Source of the DNA: Roseovarius sp. 217
Lineage (GTDB): Bacteria; Pseudomonadota; Alphaproteobacteria; Rhodobacterales; Rhodobacteraceae
Reading direction: 5' to 3'
Length of the DNA stretch: 64,000 nucleotides
Assembly (NCBI RefSeq): GCF_000152845.1
Contig: NZ_CH902587.1
Location: 66,867 to 130,866, forward strand
Position numbers and translations under genes: made by a program. Shown here piece after piece: positions 17,620 through 26,353 of this stretch. The notes beneath the pieces are model-generated. The model worked only from the letters and a program-made list of their open reading frames with translations. It searched no databases and had not been told where the DNA came from. The first letter of the stretch is position 1. Every line of letters begins with the position of its first letter.

Positions 17620-18861
17620 CTATGGAGTCACCGCGACTTCGACCATGCGGATTGTAGTGTCCCCATCCCCGCCGCCGGTCGGCTGCGTCCAGGCCACAAA
17701 CGTACCGGCGTCTCCGCGCGCCATTCGGGGAAAACCGATCGATCCGCCGCCCCGATTGATATGGAGCGCCTGAGGCGCTGCGCATCCGGTACTTCGCGAT
17801 ATGTGGCACATGACGATCGCTTCACCGCCTCCCACATATTCAATCCAGAGCGCCAATGCGCTTCCATCCGGCATTTGCAGAACATCCACCCGTCCCGCGG
17901 CTGTGCCGAGGTCAATGCGGAGCGGTTCGTCAAACTGCGCGCCGCCATCGTCCGAAAACGCGATATAAACCTCCGGTTTATTCTCAGCTGCAGTGAACCA
18001 GATGACGGACACCTTGTCGTCCATCGTATCAACAGCTGGGCCATTTACGGGGCAGCCGGCACTTTCCCATCCGTCGTCGTGAACAGTGAGGGGTTGCGTC
18101 CAGTCCCCTCCGGTAGATCGAACAATCGAAATGTCGCGGATTTCATCGGCGGTTCGATCACGATAGACCGCCACGATATCGCCCGAAGCGGTCCGCGCTG
18201 CGGACGTCTGACAACAAGTACAAGCGCGCGCGTCCAACAGGCTTTCTGGCTTCATCGTTCCGTCAGAGTTGATCTGTCGTGCGCGCAGCTGCATCGCATT
18301 CTCGAAGTTTTCGCCTTCTGTTTGACTGTCATACTCCCGGCCATCCAGCCACAGCGCCGTCAACCCGCCAAACTGATCGGGAACCAACGAAACAAAACCG
18401 TGCTCGCGTTGTGATCTGTCATCATGGGGAACAAGCGGTTCCGTCCAGCTTCTGCCTTCATCTTTAGAAAAAGCGATATTGACGTCATATTGGTAATCAC
18501 CCTCCCCATTCAGTTTAAGCCATTGTGCCGCCAGGCCGCCATCAGCCAGCACCGCTACCGATGGAAAATCGGCCCAGTTGATGTAAATCTTTGACGATTT
18601 ATGAATTGTGCGAGCGTCCGACCACTCACTGCCATCGAGTATGGCCATGCGAACTTCCGCTTCGGCTCCGTTTTCTTCTGTCCAGCTCAATATGATCCGG
18701 CCATCCGGCAAGGTTGCAAGTGATGGTTCACGGGCACTGATGCCGACCGGTGCTGCACGGTCGGTCAATCTGAAGAGGGCGGTTTCCTCGGCATGAGTTG
18801 CAGGGAAAGAACTGAAAAATGCAGCAAGGATCAGGATCGATGCAGCGAGACACTTACTCAT
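17620..18861 (-). CDS. Periplasmic BNR-repeat (sialidase-like beta-propeller) protein
   Basis: The 413-residue product has a Sec signal (MSKCLAASILILAAFFSSFPATHA) and a six-bladed propeller fold shown by repeated Asp-box-like pieces (SKDEGRSWTEPL, STGGDWTQPLTV, SDDGGAQFDEPL). An unusual ARACTCCQTSA segment with a CTCC cluster sits mid-protein, and the Arg/Asp/Tyr set of true sialidases is not evident. It is the last gene of the copper-protein operon. A periplasmic metal-binding or scaffold role is more likely than glycosidase activity. Start at 18861 chosen because the signal peptide begins there. Confidence 0.7.
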   Translation of the reverse strand: MSKCLAASILILAAFFSSFPATHAEETALFRLTDRAAPVGISAREPSLATLPDGRIILSWTEENGAEAEVRMAILDGSEWSDARTIHKSSKIYINWADFPSVAVLADGGLAAQWLKLNGEGDYQYDVNIAFSKDEGRSWTEPLVPHDDRSQREHGFVSLVPDQFGGLTALWLDGREYDSQTEGENFENAMQLRARQINSDGTMKPESLLDARACTCCQTSAARTASGDIVAVYRDRTADEIRDISIVRSTGGDWTQPLTVHDDGWESAGCPVNGPAVDTMDDKVSVIWFTAAENKPEVYIAFSDDGGAQFDEPLRIDLGTAAGRVDVLQMPDGSALALWIEYVGGGEAIVMCHISRSTGCAAPQALHINRGGGSIGFPRMARGDAGTFVAWTQPTGGGDGDTTIRMVEVAVTP

Positions 18862-18957
18862 ACAGAGAATTATCCCCACTAGTCGTGGCCATGTTGCGGC
18901 GAACCCATTGGTAGTTGATCGGGAACCAAATCCCACCCTTTTGTCCGTCGAAACGGC

Positions 18958-19398
18958 TCAGTTTATCCCGTTGGCACGCTGCAATACACGAATGTAAGCC
19001 ACGATATCGAGAATATCTGATCGCGTCACGCCTTCAACCGCTGGCATGTTACCAAATTTCCAATGATGCGCCCGAACTCCATTTTGCGCCGCGAGGACAA
19101 ACGCCATGTCGCCGTGGTGGCTCGGTTCATAGATTTTGTGAACAAGCGGTGGAGCGATGCCATCCTGGCCTTGCCCGTTCAGGCCGTGGCAGGCGGCACA
19201 TACCGCATCATAAGCGCTTGCGCCGATTTGCTCCTGCTCTGTAAAACTGGAGGGCAAATTGACGGCTGCAAGTGCGCCTGCGGGAAGCGCCATGCTTTCG
19301 CCGGTTTGGGTGCCCGTTTGGGAGTCGGTCTGCTGCTTGAAATACCATCCCGCCGCAGCAACGGCGACCAGAGCAAAAAATATCGCTGCACATCTCAT
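18958..19398 (-). CDS. Membrane-anchored or periplasmic class I cytochrome c
   Basis: The 146-residue product starts with a hydrophobic segment (CAAIFFALVAVAAAGWYF). After a Thr/Gln linker comes one haem c domain: CAACH near residue 70, the GQDGIAPPL loop and an axial Met in FGNMPAVEG. AAGGAG nine bases before the ATG at 19398 supports this start over one at 19416. It sits between the ABC membrane gene and the BNR gene in the copper operon. It could accept electrons from the multicopper oxidase branch; this is inference. Confidence 0.8.
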   Translation of the reverse strand: MRCAAIFFALVAVAAAGWYFKQQTDSQTGTQTGESMALPAGALAAVNLPSSFTEQEQIGASAYDAVCAACHGLNGQGQDGIAPPLVHKIYEPSHHGDMAFVLAAQNGVRAHHWKFGNMPAVEGVTRSDILDIVAYIRVLQRANGIN

Positions 19399-19412
19399 TC
19401 TATCAGACTCCT

Positions 19413-20717
19413 TCATGATGTTGCGATCGCCCCCTGTCTCTTCACAGACAAAGCCGGGTAACTCAGTGTAGCTTCCTCGAATTGGCTGACCTCTTCCAGC
19501 TTGGGGTTGTCTGCCTGAGCTTTCCCCGATCGCTGAATCGATCCAGTGAAAAAGGTCGTGATTTCCTGGTACCGGATCCGCGTGTCTTCCAGCGTCTGAT
19601 AGTAACTGAAGAGCTCTTTCAGCGGTGCCGAGAAGTCCTTGTGTGCTGCCAGGACGGCCACCAACGCGCCGAGTGTAATGCGACCTTCGATGACAAAATA
19701 TCCACCCAAAGAGTAGAACAGGAATGGCGTCAGCGCGGTCAGAAAATTGTTGAGGGCCTTGATGAAGAACTTCAGGCGGAAGATCTTCCTGCGCACGTGC
19801 TCAAGCTCTCTGAAGCTTGCACTCGCTGGGAGCAGCCCGGCAGGATTGACCTGACGTTCGCGCAATTGATCGCTCAGCTGCCTGCCAAGCTGTCGGACTT
19901 CCTTGATCCTGGTGCGCGAAAGCGCGTTGACCCGGCGCTGCAGCTTGGGCAGCAGCACGAGCTGAATTGGCAGTACGGTCAGTGCTGCGGCACCCAAGAC
20001 AGGGTCCTGAACGAACATGAAAAACAGGATCGTCAAAAGCGTACCGCCTTGCAGGATTGGCAGCGTAAGGACATCTGCCGCAAAGCCACCTATGGGCTCG
20101 ACTTCCTGCGCGAGAATAGGGACGATTTCGCTCTGGTTTTGGGAGTCTGGATCGCTGCGCCATTGCCGATAGACCAGCAGGCGGAAGCGCCGCAGAAAAC
20201 GCTCCGCGACATACCCTTTGAAGACGTTTAGGCCATATTTGTTTAACCCATTCAGAATGATCGCCAGAAGATAGAGACCGCAAAGAAGTATGAGGAAACC
20301 GACCTGATCGAGGTCTTGTCCCAGAACGACAACCGGGAAACGGTCTGAATCCAGGGCGTTATTCACGATCTGTTTTGGCAGTTCCAGGGTTAGATAGAGA
20401 ATAGGCATCGCGATGAGGCTAACCACGATCATCAATGCCTGCTGCCTTCTTGAATAGCGCAAGACGGTGCTGAAAAGACTTCTTTCGAGCCCTCGTATGG
20501 GCTCTTGGTGGAACGCAGGCGTGCGAAGGTGCCTCCAAAGCTTCAGAACGCCGCGAATAGCAAGATATGAGCCGACACTAATCAGCAGAGCGGGCGCCAA
20601 GACCAGTATGAGATGAATGAACGGATGCACCCAGTCTGGCGTGGCATCGTTGTAGTCGTATCCGAACGCGGCAGATACGTTATGTACAAACAAGTGATAC
20701 CTTTCCAAGAGTGACAT
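19413..20717 (-). CDS. ABC exporter membrane domain without ATPase domain
   Basis: The 434-residue product (start MSLLERYHLF at 20717) has six hydrophobic segments and the cytoplasmic loops of a type I ABC exporter (EIVPILAQEVEPIGGFAADVL, LGALVAVLAAHKDFSAPLKELFSYYQ). It ends at FEEATLSYPALSVKRQGAIATS, exactly where the nucleotide-binding domain would begin, with no Walker motifs. The next gene starts a few bases later, so the ATPase half is lost or supplied in trans. An N-terminal extra segment (DWVHPFIHLILVLAPAL) precedes the core. It is either a remnant or a half-transporter of unknown substrate. Confidence 0.65.
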   Translation of the reverse strand: MSLLERYHLFVHNVSAAFGYDYNDATPDWVHPFIHLILVLAPALLISVGSYLAIRGVLKLWRHLRTPAFHQEPIRGLERSLFSTVLRYSRRQQALMIVVSLIAMPILYLTLELPKQIVNNALDSDRFPVVVLGQDLDQVGFLILLCGLYLLAIILNGLNKYGLNVFKGYVAERFLRRFRLLVYRQWRSDPDSQNQSEIVPILAQEVEPIGGFAADVLTLPILQGGTLLTILFFMFVQDPVLGAAALTVLPIQLVLLPKLQRRVNALSRTRIKEVRQLGRQLSDQLRERQVNPAGLLPASASFRELEHVRRKIFRLKFFIKALNNFLTALTPFLFYSLGGYFVIEGRITLGALVAVLAAHKDFSAPLKELFSYYQTLEDTRIRYQEITTFFTGSIQRSGKAQADNPKLEEVSQFEEATLSYPALSVKRQGAIATS

Positions 20718-20725
20718 GGAAAAGT

Positions 20726-21259
20726 CTAACCCTTGGATTTCGGCGCGAGGTGATCGTGGACGATGATGACGCCCCACATGCCCGCCTCCCGGTGGCCGGG
20801 TATCAAGCATGCAAACTCCAGGTTGGTCACATCGGAGAACTCCCAGATCAAATCGGCATTTTGTCCACTTGGGATCGAAACCGAGTTGGCGCTGTCATGC
20901 TGCATATCGGGATGTTCGCGCATCCATTGCTGATGTTTTGCGACCTCGTCAAAGGAACCGAGAAAGAACTCGTGATCCAATGCGCCGGTATTTCTGATTG
21001 AAAACTGGACAACCGAGCCGCTTTCAATCTGGATCGCGTCCGGCTCGAAAAGCATGTAGCCGCTTTCCGTCTCCCGTATGGATATTTCAATCGTCCTGTC
21101 GATCGAGGAGCCATCACCGGGTTTCCCGATCGGATCATGGCCAGGCACTTCGAAGGCTCGCGCGTGAGGCTGCTGGCCCTTGCCACTGGAAGCGCCCACT
21201 GAAAAAGCCGGAAGGACAAGCGCAAGGGCGATGGTGCAGGTTCTCAGGAAATTCTTCAT
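20726..21259 (-). CDS. Periplasmic cupredoxin-like copper-binding protein
   Basis: The 177-residue product has a signal peptide (to about residue 23) and a cupredoxin fold with candidate ligands in DHEFFLG, HPDMQH and the C-terminal FACLIPGHREAGM (Cys, His, Met). It is a paralogue of the next upstream gene: IDRTIEISIRETESGYMLFEPDAIQIE and the CLIPGH loop match closely, but it lacks the CusF domain. It lies 8 bases before the ABC gene in the copper operon. Confidence 0.8.
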   Translation of the reverse strand: MKNFLRTCTIALALVLPAFSVGASSGKGQQPHARAFEVPGHDPIGKPGDGSSIDRTIEISIRETESGYMLFEPDAIQIESGSVVQFSIRNTGALDHEFFLGSFDEVAKHQQWMREHPDMQHDSANSVSIPSGQNADLIWEFSDVTNLEFACLIPGHREAGMWGVIIVHDHLAPKSKG

Positions 21260-21328
21260 GCTCGGCTACCTCCGTAGCGCTTGATTTTATGGGATCTTCT
21301 TGCTTGCTTGGGCTAAGCGATCAAGGCG

Positions 21329-21359
21329 ATGGGGCCGGAGTGTTTACCCCCGGCCCCAT
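21329..21359 (-). terminator. Strong hairpin between the two cupredoxin genes
   Basis: Arms at 21329-21338 (ATGGGGCCGG) and 21350-21359 (CCGGCCCCAT) pair perfectly over 10 bases with an 11-base loop, just after the stop of the cupredoxin-CusF gene. No U-rich tail follows, so it may act as a partial terminator or mRNA-end stabiliser within the operon. Confidence 0.45.
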
Positions 21360-21368
21360 TGTTAGTAG

Positions 21369-22085
21369 TTACTTCATCTGCGTGACGGTCAGTTTACCCT
21401 TGACCCGGTCGGCAACGAACTCGATGTCCTGACCTTCCGCCATCTTGGCCACCATCGCCTCGTCGGCGCGGAACACCATGGTCATTGCCGGCATATCCAG
21501 GTTGACGAGAGGGCCGTGGATAATTGTGACCTTGCCGGCCTTTGCGTCGATTTTCTTGATGGTGCCGCTTGTGTATTCCACGTCAGCCTGAGCCATCTGG
21601 TCACCGACTGCGACCTCACGGTGCATTCCCGATTCGTAGTGGCCCGGGATCAGGCACGCTGCTTCGAATGTGCCAGAATTTGCGAAAGTCCAGACAACCT
21701 CGCCCGAGGCGCCCGCATCGAGACGGATACGGTTCGGATCGTCATGTTCCATGTCCATCTTGGCCATTTCGATCTTGTGCTCGGCATTACGCTCTACCGT
21801 GTCGAGGACGAATTCATGCTCCAGCTCACCCTTGTTGGTGATGTTGAAGCGGATGGTTTCGCCCTCCTTGATATCCATCGGCTCACTCTCGATCAGCATC
21901 TGGCCCTCATCGTTTTCGAGCAAAGTGACGTCGATTGTACGATCCACCTTGGCGGCGTCACCCGGCATGCCGACCATCATTGCGGCCGGCTTGTTCTCCC
22001 CATGCCCACCGTCGTGTGTACCTGCAGCAAAGGCCGGTGCTGATAACGCGATCGCAAAGCTTGTCGTCAAAAGAAGATTTCTCAT
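21369..22085 (-). CDS. Cupredoxin-CusF fusion, periplasmic copper protein
   Basis: The 238-residue product has a signal peptide (MRNLLLTTSFAIALSAPAFAA), a His/Met segment, a cupredoxin domain (VDRTIDVTLLENDEGQM... to AACLIPGHYESGMH) and a C-terminal CusF domain (VEYTSGTIKKIDAKAGKVTIIHGPLVNLDMPAMTMVF) with the His, Met, Met ligands in HGPL/DMPAMTM. CusF carries Cu(I)/Ag(I) to the CusCBA pump; here CusA is destroyed, so the domain may serve the oxidase instead. ATG at 22085 chosen for the signal peptide. It lies 46 bases after the multicopper oxidase. Confidence 0.85.
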   Translation of the reverse strand: MRNLLLTTSFAIALSAPAFAAGTHDGGHGENKPAAMMVGMPGDAAKVDRTIDVTLLENDEGQMLIESEPMDIKEGETIRFNITNKGELEHEFVLDTVERNAEHKIEMAKMDMEHDDPNRIRLDAGASGEVVWTFANSGTFEAACLIPGHYESGMHREVAVGDQMAQADVEYTSGTIKKIDAKAGKVTIIHGPLVNLDMPAMTMVFRADEAMVAKMAEGQDIEFVADRVKGKLTVTQMK

Positions 22086-22131
22086 TTTATTGTCCTGTAG
22101 GTTGGTTTGGTTGGAGTTGACGAAGGGCCGC

Positions 22132-23490
22132 TCAGCCCTTCGAGGTTGGTTTCGGTGTGAGAATGGTCTTGGGGCTGTTGTTGGAGGCAAATTCGGGTAA
22201 TTCGCCGGTCCATTCGTAGGCCATCTCGCCCGGAGGATTTTCGTACCAGCCGGGATCGGAGTAATCGTCCGCGTCGATGCCGTCTCGCACCTTCACGACC
22301 GAAAACATGCCGCCCATCTCGATGGGTCCGTACGGGCCCCAACCCGTCATCATCGGGATGGTATTGTCGGGTAGCGGCATTTCCATTTTTGCCATGTCCC
22401 CCATGCCGGACATGCCCATCGGCATGTATTCCGGCTGGAATTGACGGATCTTCTGGGTCAGCGGCTTCTTGTTCACCCCGATGAACGTCGGCACGTCATG
22501 GCCCATGGCGTTCATCGTATGGTGCGATTTGTGGCAATGGATCGCCCAATCTCCCAGATGATCGGCGACGAATTCGTAGGCGCGCATCGCACCTACGGGA
22601 ATGTCGATGCTGACCTCCGGCCACTGTGCTTCAGGCGGCACCCAGCCGCCATCCGTGCAGGTGACCTTGAAGTCATAGCCGTGCATATGGATCGGGTGGT
22701 TCGTCATCGTAAGGTTCCCAACCCGTACTCGCACCCGGTCGCCCTTGTTCACGACCAGCGGATCGATGTCGGGGAAGATCCGGCTGTTCCAGGTCCAAAG
22801 GTTGAAATCCGTCATCGTCATGATGCGGGGTACATAGGTACCCGGATCGATGTCGAAAGCATTCAGCATGATCAGGAAATCACGATCCACCGGCATGAAT
22901 GTGGGATCCTTGGGGTGGACCACGAACATGCCCATCATCCCCATCGCCATCTGGGTCATTTCATCGCCGTGGGGGTGGTACATGAACGTTCCGGACTTCA
23001 CCAAGTCGAATTCGTAGACGAAGGTTTTGCCCGGCGGGATGCTTGGATGGCTCAATCCGGAGACCCCATCCATGCCTGAAGGAAGAATGAGCCCGTGCCA
23101 GTGCACCGTTGTGCCTTCCGGCAGCTTATTGGTGACGTAGATGCGCACCCGGTCGCCTTCGACTGCTTCGATCGTCGGGCCGGTGGATTGGCCGTTGTAG
23201 CCCCACAAATGCGCGATCATGCCGTCGGCAAGCTCGCGTTCTACCGGTTCGGCCACGAGGTGAAATTCTTTCACCCCGTTGTTCATCCGGTGCGGCAGGG
23301 TCCACCCGTTCAATGTGACCACAGGTGTGTAGTCCGGCCCGGAATTGGGACGCGCCGTGATCGCCGTTGCTGCGCTATCCATTTGGGCAGCTTCGGGCAG
23401 GCCCATGTTCAGGGTTTGACCCCAGGCTTTCGAAGATACCAGCGTTGCACCTGCCGCGCCGGCTCCGAGTAATTGACGTCTATTTAGCAT
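22132..23490 (-). CDS. CopA/PcoA-like multicopper oxidase, Tat-exported
   Basis: The 452-residue product has the leader MLNRRQLLGAGAAGATLVSSKAWG (twin arginine) and the copper motifs of a multicopper oxidase: HWHG 130-133, HPH 172-174, HPIHMHG 265-271 and HCHKSHH 318-324. A Met-rich tail (MPMGMSGMGDMAKMEM) resembles that of cuprous oxidases. It oxidises Cu(I) to the less toxic Cu(II) in the periplasm. It sits 11 bases after the TolC-like gene and before the cupredoxin-CusF gene. Confidence 0.88.
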   Translation of the reverse strand: MLNRRQLLGAGAAGATLVSSKAWGQTLNMGLPEAAQMDSAATAITARPNSGPDYTPVVTLNGWTLPHRMNNGVKEFHLVAEPVERELADGMIAHLWGYNGQSTGPTIEAVEGDRVRIYVTNKLPEGTTVHWHGLILPSGMDGVSGLSHPSIPPGKTFVYEFDLVKSGTFMYHPHGDEMTQMAMGMMGMFVVHPKDPTFMPVDRDFLIMLNAFDIDPGTYVPRIMTMTDFNLWTWNSRIFPDIDPLVVNKGDRVRVRVGNLTMTNHPIHMHGYDFKVTCTDGGWVPPEAQWPEVSIDIPVGAMRAYEFVADHLGDWAIHCHKSHHTMNAMGHDVPTFIGVNKKPLTQKIRQFQPEYMPMGMSGMGDMAKMEMPLPDNTIPMMTGWGPYGPIEMGGMFSVVKVRDGIDADDYSDPGWYENPPGEMAYEWTGELPEFASNNSPKTILTPKPTSKG

Positions 23491-23501
23491 GTCAGTTCCT
23501 T

Positions 23502-24965
23502 TCAGTGTCCTGCGCCGCCACCGGCGGCAAGTGTCGCGCCTTCTCCACCAGCACCGCCACCGCCTTCGCCGCCGCCATAGATCGCAGCGGTCAGATCAGC
23601 CTGTGCCATGTAGAATTCGCGTTTTGCGTTTGCCGCTTCCAGTGATGCGCCCAGTTTCTCGCGCACGTCTGTCAGCAGCTCGAAAGTGTTGGTGATCATG
23701 CCGTTATAAGACAGCAGCCCCTCTTCTTCGACGGTCGTGCGTAGCGGCACCAGAACGTCGCGATAGTGGCGGGCGATCTTATACGCGGCGTGATAGGAGG
23801 CTTCAGCACCACGCGCTTCGGACCGGACGTTGACGGCTCTTTCTGCCAGCACGTTGGCTGCTTGCAGGTACGACAATTCCGCCTTGCGCATCCGTGCCTT
23901 CCCGGTGTCGTAGATAGGGATTGCGAACTCCACCTCCACCTGAGGGGTGGTCACGGTCTCCGTTTCTCCGTCCTCAATTTCCCGCTCCGCTTCGAACCCG
24001 GCAATGAATTCGAGATCGCTGATAATGCGAGTCTGATCAGTCAGACCAAACGCCTTGGCCTGTGCTTCCAGGCCAAGTTTGGCAACGCGCAGATCAACCC
24101 GATTTCGCAATGCTTTCGCTTCGATGTCAGTCACACGGCCGACGGAACGCGGCAGCGCAGGAAGGGCATCGGGCACATAATAGTCGACTTCGGTGCCCCA
24201 CAGCCCCATGAGCCTGGTCAGCTGCTCTTTGGACCGGGTAGCATTCAAGCGTGCCTGGGCAAGTTGTCCGGCGAGTTCGGCATTGAATGCCTGTTCACGG
24301 GCCTGCCCGGCTGTGTTGAGCGCGCCGGTCTCACCCAGCCTCATAGCCAATTCCGATCCGGCGTCAGACGTCGCTTTCGCACGGCGGAGATAACTCACAG
24401 CCTCGAAGGCGGCTACGGCATCGACCCATGCCTTCCGCGTCTGATTGGCCAGTGCGAGTGTGTCGTTCACGGCGCTCAGTTGAGCCTGCCGGAAGTTTGC
24501 GTCTGCAATGGCCGTACGCTGCTTGCGAGTGGTGGCATCGAGCACGTTCGACCGGATCAGTCCCTCGATCGCCCTGTAGGCACCCAGTTCGGGCGCACCG
24601 ATGCCCAGTATACCAATCGACACGATCGGGTTTTCCGGCGTCGATTGCTGCCAGGCCTCTGCGGCCGATAGGCCAACGTTCGCATAGGACGCCTGCAACC
24701 CTTTGTTGTTCAGAAGCGCGACCTGAACGGCGGTGTCCGCCGAAATGGTCTTGCGGTGCACCATTGCGTGCACCTGCTTCTTCAAGGCCTCGTTTTCGGC
24801 CTGGGTTTCGGCGAAGGCTGTCCGTTTGCCGATGGCTGGTGTGACCTGGCTGGAAATGTTGGCGAAGCCAGCTTTTGGTTCCGTGTAGATGCCCGGTACA
24901 GCTGCAGCACAGGCACCCAAGATTAGCGGAAAGCCGAAAACCAGCGGAAACTTCGATACTCGCAT
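23502..24965 (-). CDS. TolC-family outer membrane lipoprotein (CusC-like)
   Basis: The 487-residue product has a lipobox LGAC near residue 19 and two TolC-type coiled-coil repeats with long Ala/Leu/Gln-rich helices; the C-terminus is a Gly-rich tail (GGGEGGGGAGGEG). Such proteins form the outer-membrane channel of RND efflux systems. The matching CusA is truncated and no CusB is present, so the channel may be an orphan. Its ATG overlaps the stop of the preceding lipoprotein gene (TGATG). Confidence 0.82.
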   Translation of the reverse strand: MRVSKFPLVFGFPLILGACAAAVPGIYTEPKAGFANISSQVTPAIGKRTAFAETQAENEALKKQVHAMVHRKTISADTAVQVALLNNKGLQASYANVGLSAAEAWQQSTPENPIVSIGILGIGAPELGAYRAIEGLIRSNVLDATTRKQRTAIADANFRQAQLSAVNDTLALANQTRKAWVDAVAAFEAVSYLRRAKATSDAGSELAMRLGETGALNTAGQAREQAFNAELAGQLAQARLNATRSKEQLTRLMGLWGTEVDYYVPDALPALPRSVGRVTDIEAKALRNRVDLRVAKLGLEAQAKAFGLTDQTRIISDLEFIAGFEAEREIEDGETETVTTPQVEVEFAIPIYDTGKARMRKAELSYLQAANVLAERAVNVRSEARGAEASYHAAYKIARHYRDVLVPLRTTVEEEGLLSYNGMITNTFELLTDVREKLGASLEAANAKREFYMAQADLTAAIYGGGEGGGGAGGEGATLAAGGGAGH

Positions 24966-25186
24966 CAGTTGCCCTCCGTCTGTTCTTGATTGACGGAACG
25001 CCAGTCGCGGGGACCTGTAGGGCCGCGATAGGTGTAGCCCGCCAAGGGGTCCTGATAGCTGATCGGCGATGAAACTGCCGTGTTGACGACGGCCTGTTGG
25101 GTCGCGACGGACGGCAACGGGGTGGGCTCATAGGCGCATGCGCCAAGCCCGAGGGCCGAAGCCCCCATAAGTAGATGAATTTTCAT
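24965..25186 (-). CDS. Small lipoprotein encoded ahead of the TolC-like gene
   Basis: The 73-residue product starts MKIHLLMGASALGLGAC, a lipoprotein leader with lipobox LGAC, followed by a Pro/Thr/Ser-rich mature part ending SYQDPLAGYTYRGPTGPRDWRSVNQ. It is translationally coupled to the TolC-like gene. It may be an outer-membrane accessory protein. ATG at 25186 chosen over one at 25240 because the leader begins there. No family is recognised. Confidence 0.65.
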   Translation of the reverse strand: MKIHLLMGASALGLGACAYEPTPLPSVATQQAVVNTAVSSPISYQDPLAGYTYRGPTGPRDWRSVNQEQTEGN

Positions 25187-25259
25187 GAAAGTAACCTGAT
25201 TGGTGAACGTTGTCTCACGCAGAATCTGCGCAAGGCTCACACCCGATTTGGGCGCCGGT

Positions 25260-25682
25260 TCAGATCAGGAATCGAGGGGGCCGAAGAAACCCTGCTGTTT
25301 CTACCGAATACGTTTGACCGTCCAGAATGACATATTCACTTGTACCAACCGGCTCTGCTCTGATCTTGGTGTCTTCGATGAAGACGACAGAAATACAGAT
25401 GCCGTTGCAACACTCTTGGGTTTGTTGCTCTTTGCCATCCTTGTCTGACGCTGCCATGCCGATGTCGCTTGCGACCTTAAGCGTCTCATGCGCGTGATGC
25501 GCACCGCTTCCAGTGTGATGGGCCTCTGCAGCACCAACGACACCAACAGACTTGGCTTGATGTCCGTCATGCATGCCGGACGCCGCGTGAGCGGCAGAAG
25601 GTGGTGACAATACCAATGCCAGCGCAAACGCAATGCACGTAAACGCCCTTGACCAGCTTGATATGAAAACTCGAAAGCTCAT
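25260..25682 (-). CDS. Secreted His- and Cys-containing protein, probable metal binder
   Basis: The 140-residue product has a signal peptide (to about AHAA), a His-rich stretch (MHDGHQ, EAHHTGSGAHHAHE) and a CCNGIC motif near residue 92, followed by a hydrophobic VSVVFIE segment. The combination suggests a periplasmic copper or zinc binder. It is the first gene of the copper operon. A short inverted repeat lies 37-54 bases upstream. The family is unknown to me. Confidence 0.6.
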   Translation of the reverse strand: MSFRVFISSWSRAFTCIAFALALVLSPPSAAHAASGMHDGHQAKSVGVVGAAEAHHTGSGAHHAHETLKVASDIGMAASDKDGKEQQTQECCNGICISVVFIEDTKIRAEPVGTSEYVILDGQTYSVETAGFLRPPRFLI

Positions 25683-25718
25683 GCCGCCAACATCGGATAC
25701 CTGTGCAGTATAGTCAAT

Positions 25719-25736
25719 CCGTCCTGCGCAGGAAGG
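25719..25736. promoter_or_regulatory. CueR-box-like dyad upstream of the copper operon
   Basis: CCGTCCTGCGCAGGAAGG is an inverted repeat with one mismatched pair, similar to CueR/HmrR boxes (CCTTCC...GGAAGG). TATACT lies nearby on the minus strand at an atypical spacing, so the promoter itself is uncertain. Confidence 0.3.
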
Positions 25737-25860
25737 TTTGTCGCTTTTTTTGAAACAGGCGAGATACGGCCACTGCAGTCAGAAAATGTTGCATATCAGA
25801 AACATATGAACAGCCAATACCTCGCTCCCGCTCAGCGCAGCGTTGCTGACGCGTCTTGTG

Positions 25861-26067
25861 CTACCGAACTTCAGCCAGTTTCTCGGAGACATAGCCCGCG
25901 TCGCTGATCGCTACGGCCAATGCAGTTTCATCCAGAGTGCTGTCGACGCCGACGATAGGTGCAGTCAGATCGCACGAAACTTTTGCATCTGGGTCGGCAG
26001 CCATGATGGGCTTTTGCATGGAAGCGGCACGATGGCCGCGATCTCCGCGCAGATTGCAATAGACCCT
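25861..26067 (-). pseudogene. CopZ-like HMA copper chaperone relic, CxxC changed to RxxR
   Basis: The 68-codon stretch has exactly the length of a stand-alone HMA chaperone and matches it to the end: AAS-x3-K-x-IMAADPDAKVSCDLTA...VGVDSTLDETALAVAISDAGY. The metal-binding loop reads GDRGHR where the family has MSCGHC, so both Cys are Arg (each explained by one T-to-C change). The expected start codon is AGG at 26065-26067. An upstream in-frame ATG would give a 100-residue hybrid. Most likely a dead copZ. Confidence 0.7.
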
Positions 26068-26353
26068 GAAAGGAGTCCGCCCACTCGGATAGGAATATTC
26101 CGTTCTGAAAATTACCGCCAGCGTAAGACATGCAGAAAAGCTACTTTCCAATGCTATCAACATTTCCGCAACTAGGTCCGGCAGTAACCTACCATTTGTT
26201 ATGTCGCTCGGCCTGCAGTTGAGACATGGACGCGGTTCAGGAGATTTCGAAACTTAAATTTCATTCGTCCCAAAGACCTGGAGCGAATGCTTGGTTCCCA
26301 AACGCAGGTTCAACATCCTCGATCTCAAGCCGTATATGTGCCAACGTTCTAAC

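Noticed and set aside
17620..18936. A start for the BNR protein at 18936.
   Set aside because: It would add 25 residues before a clean signal peptide that begins at 18861.
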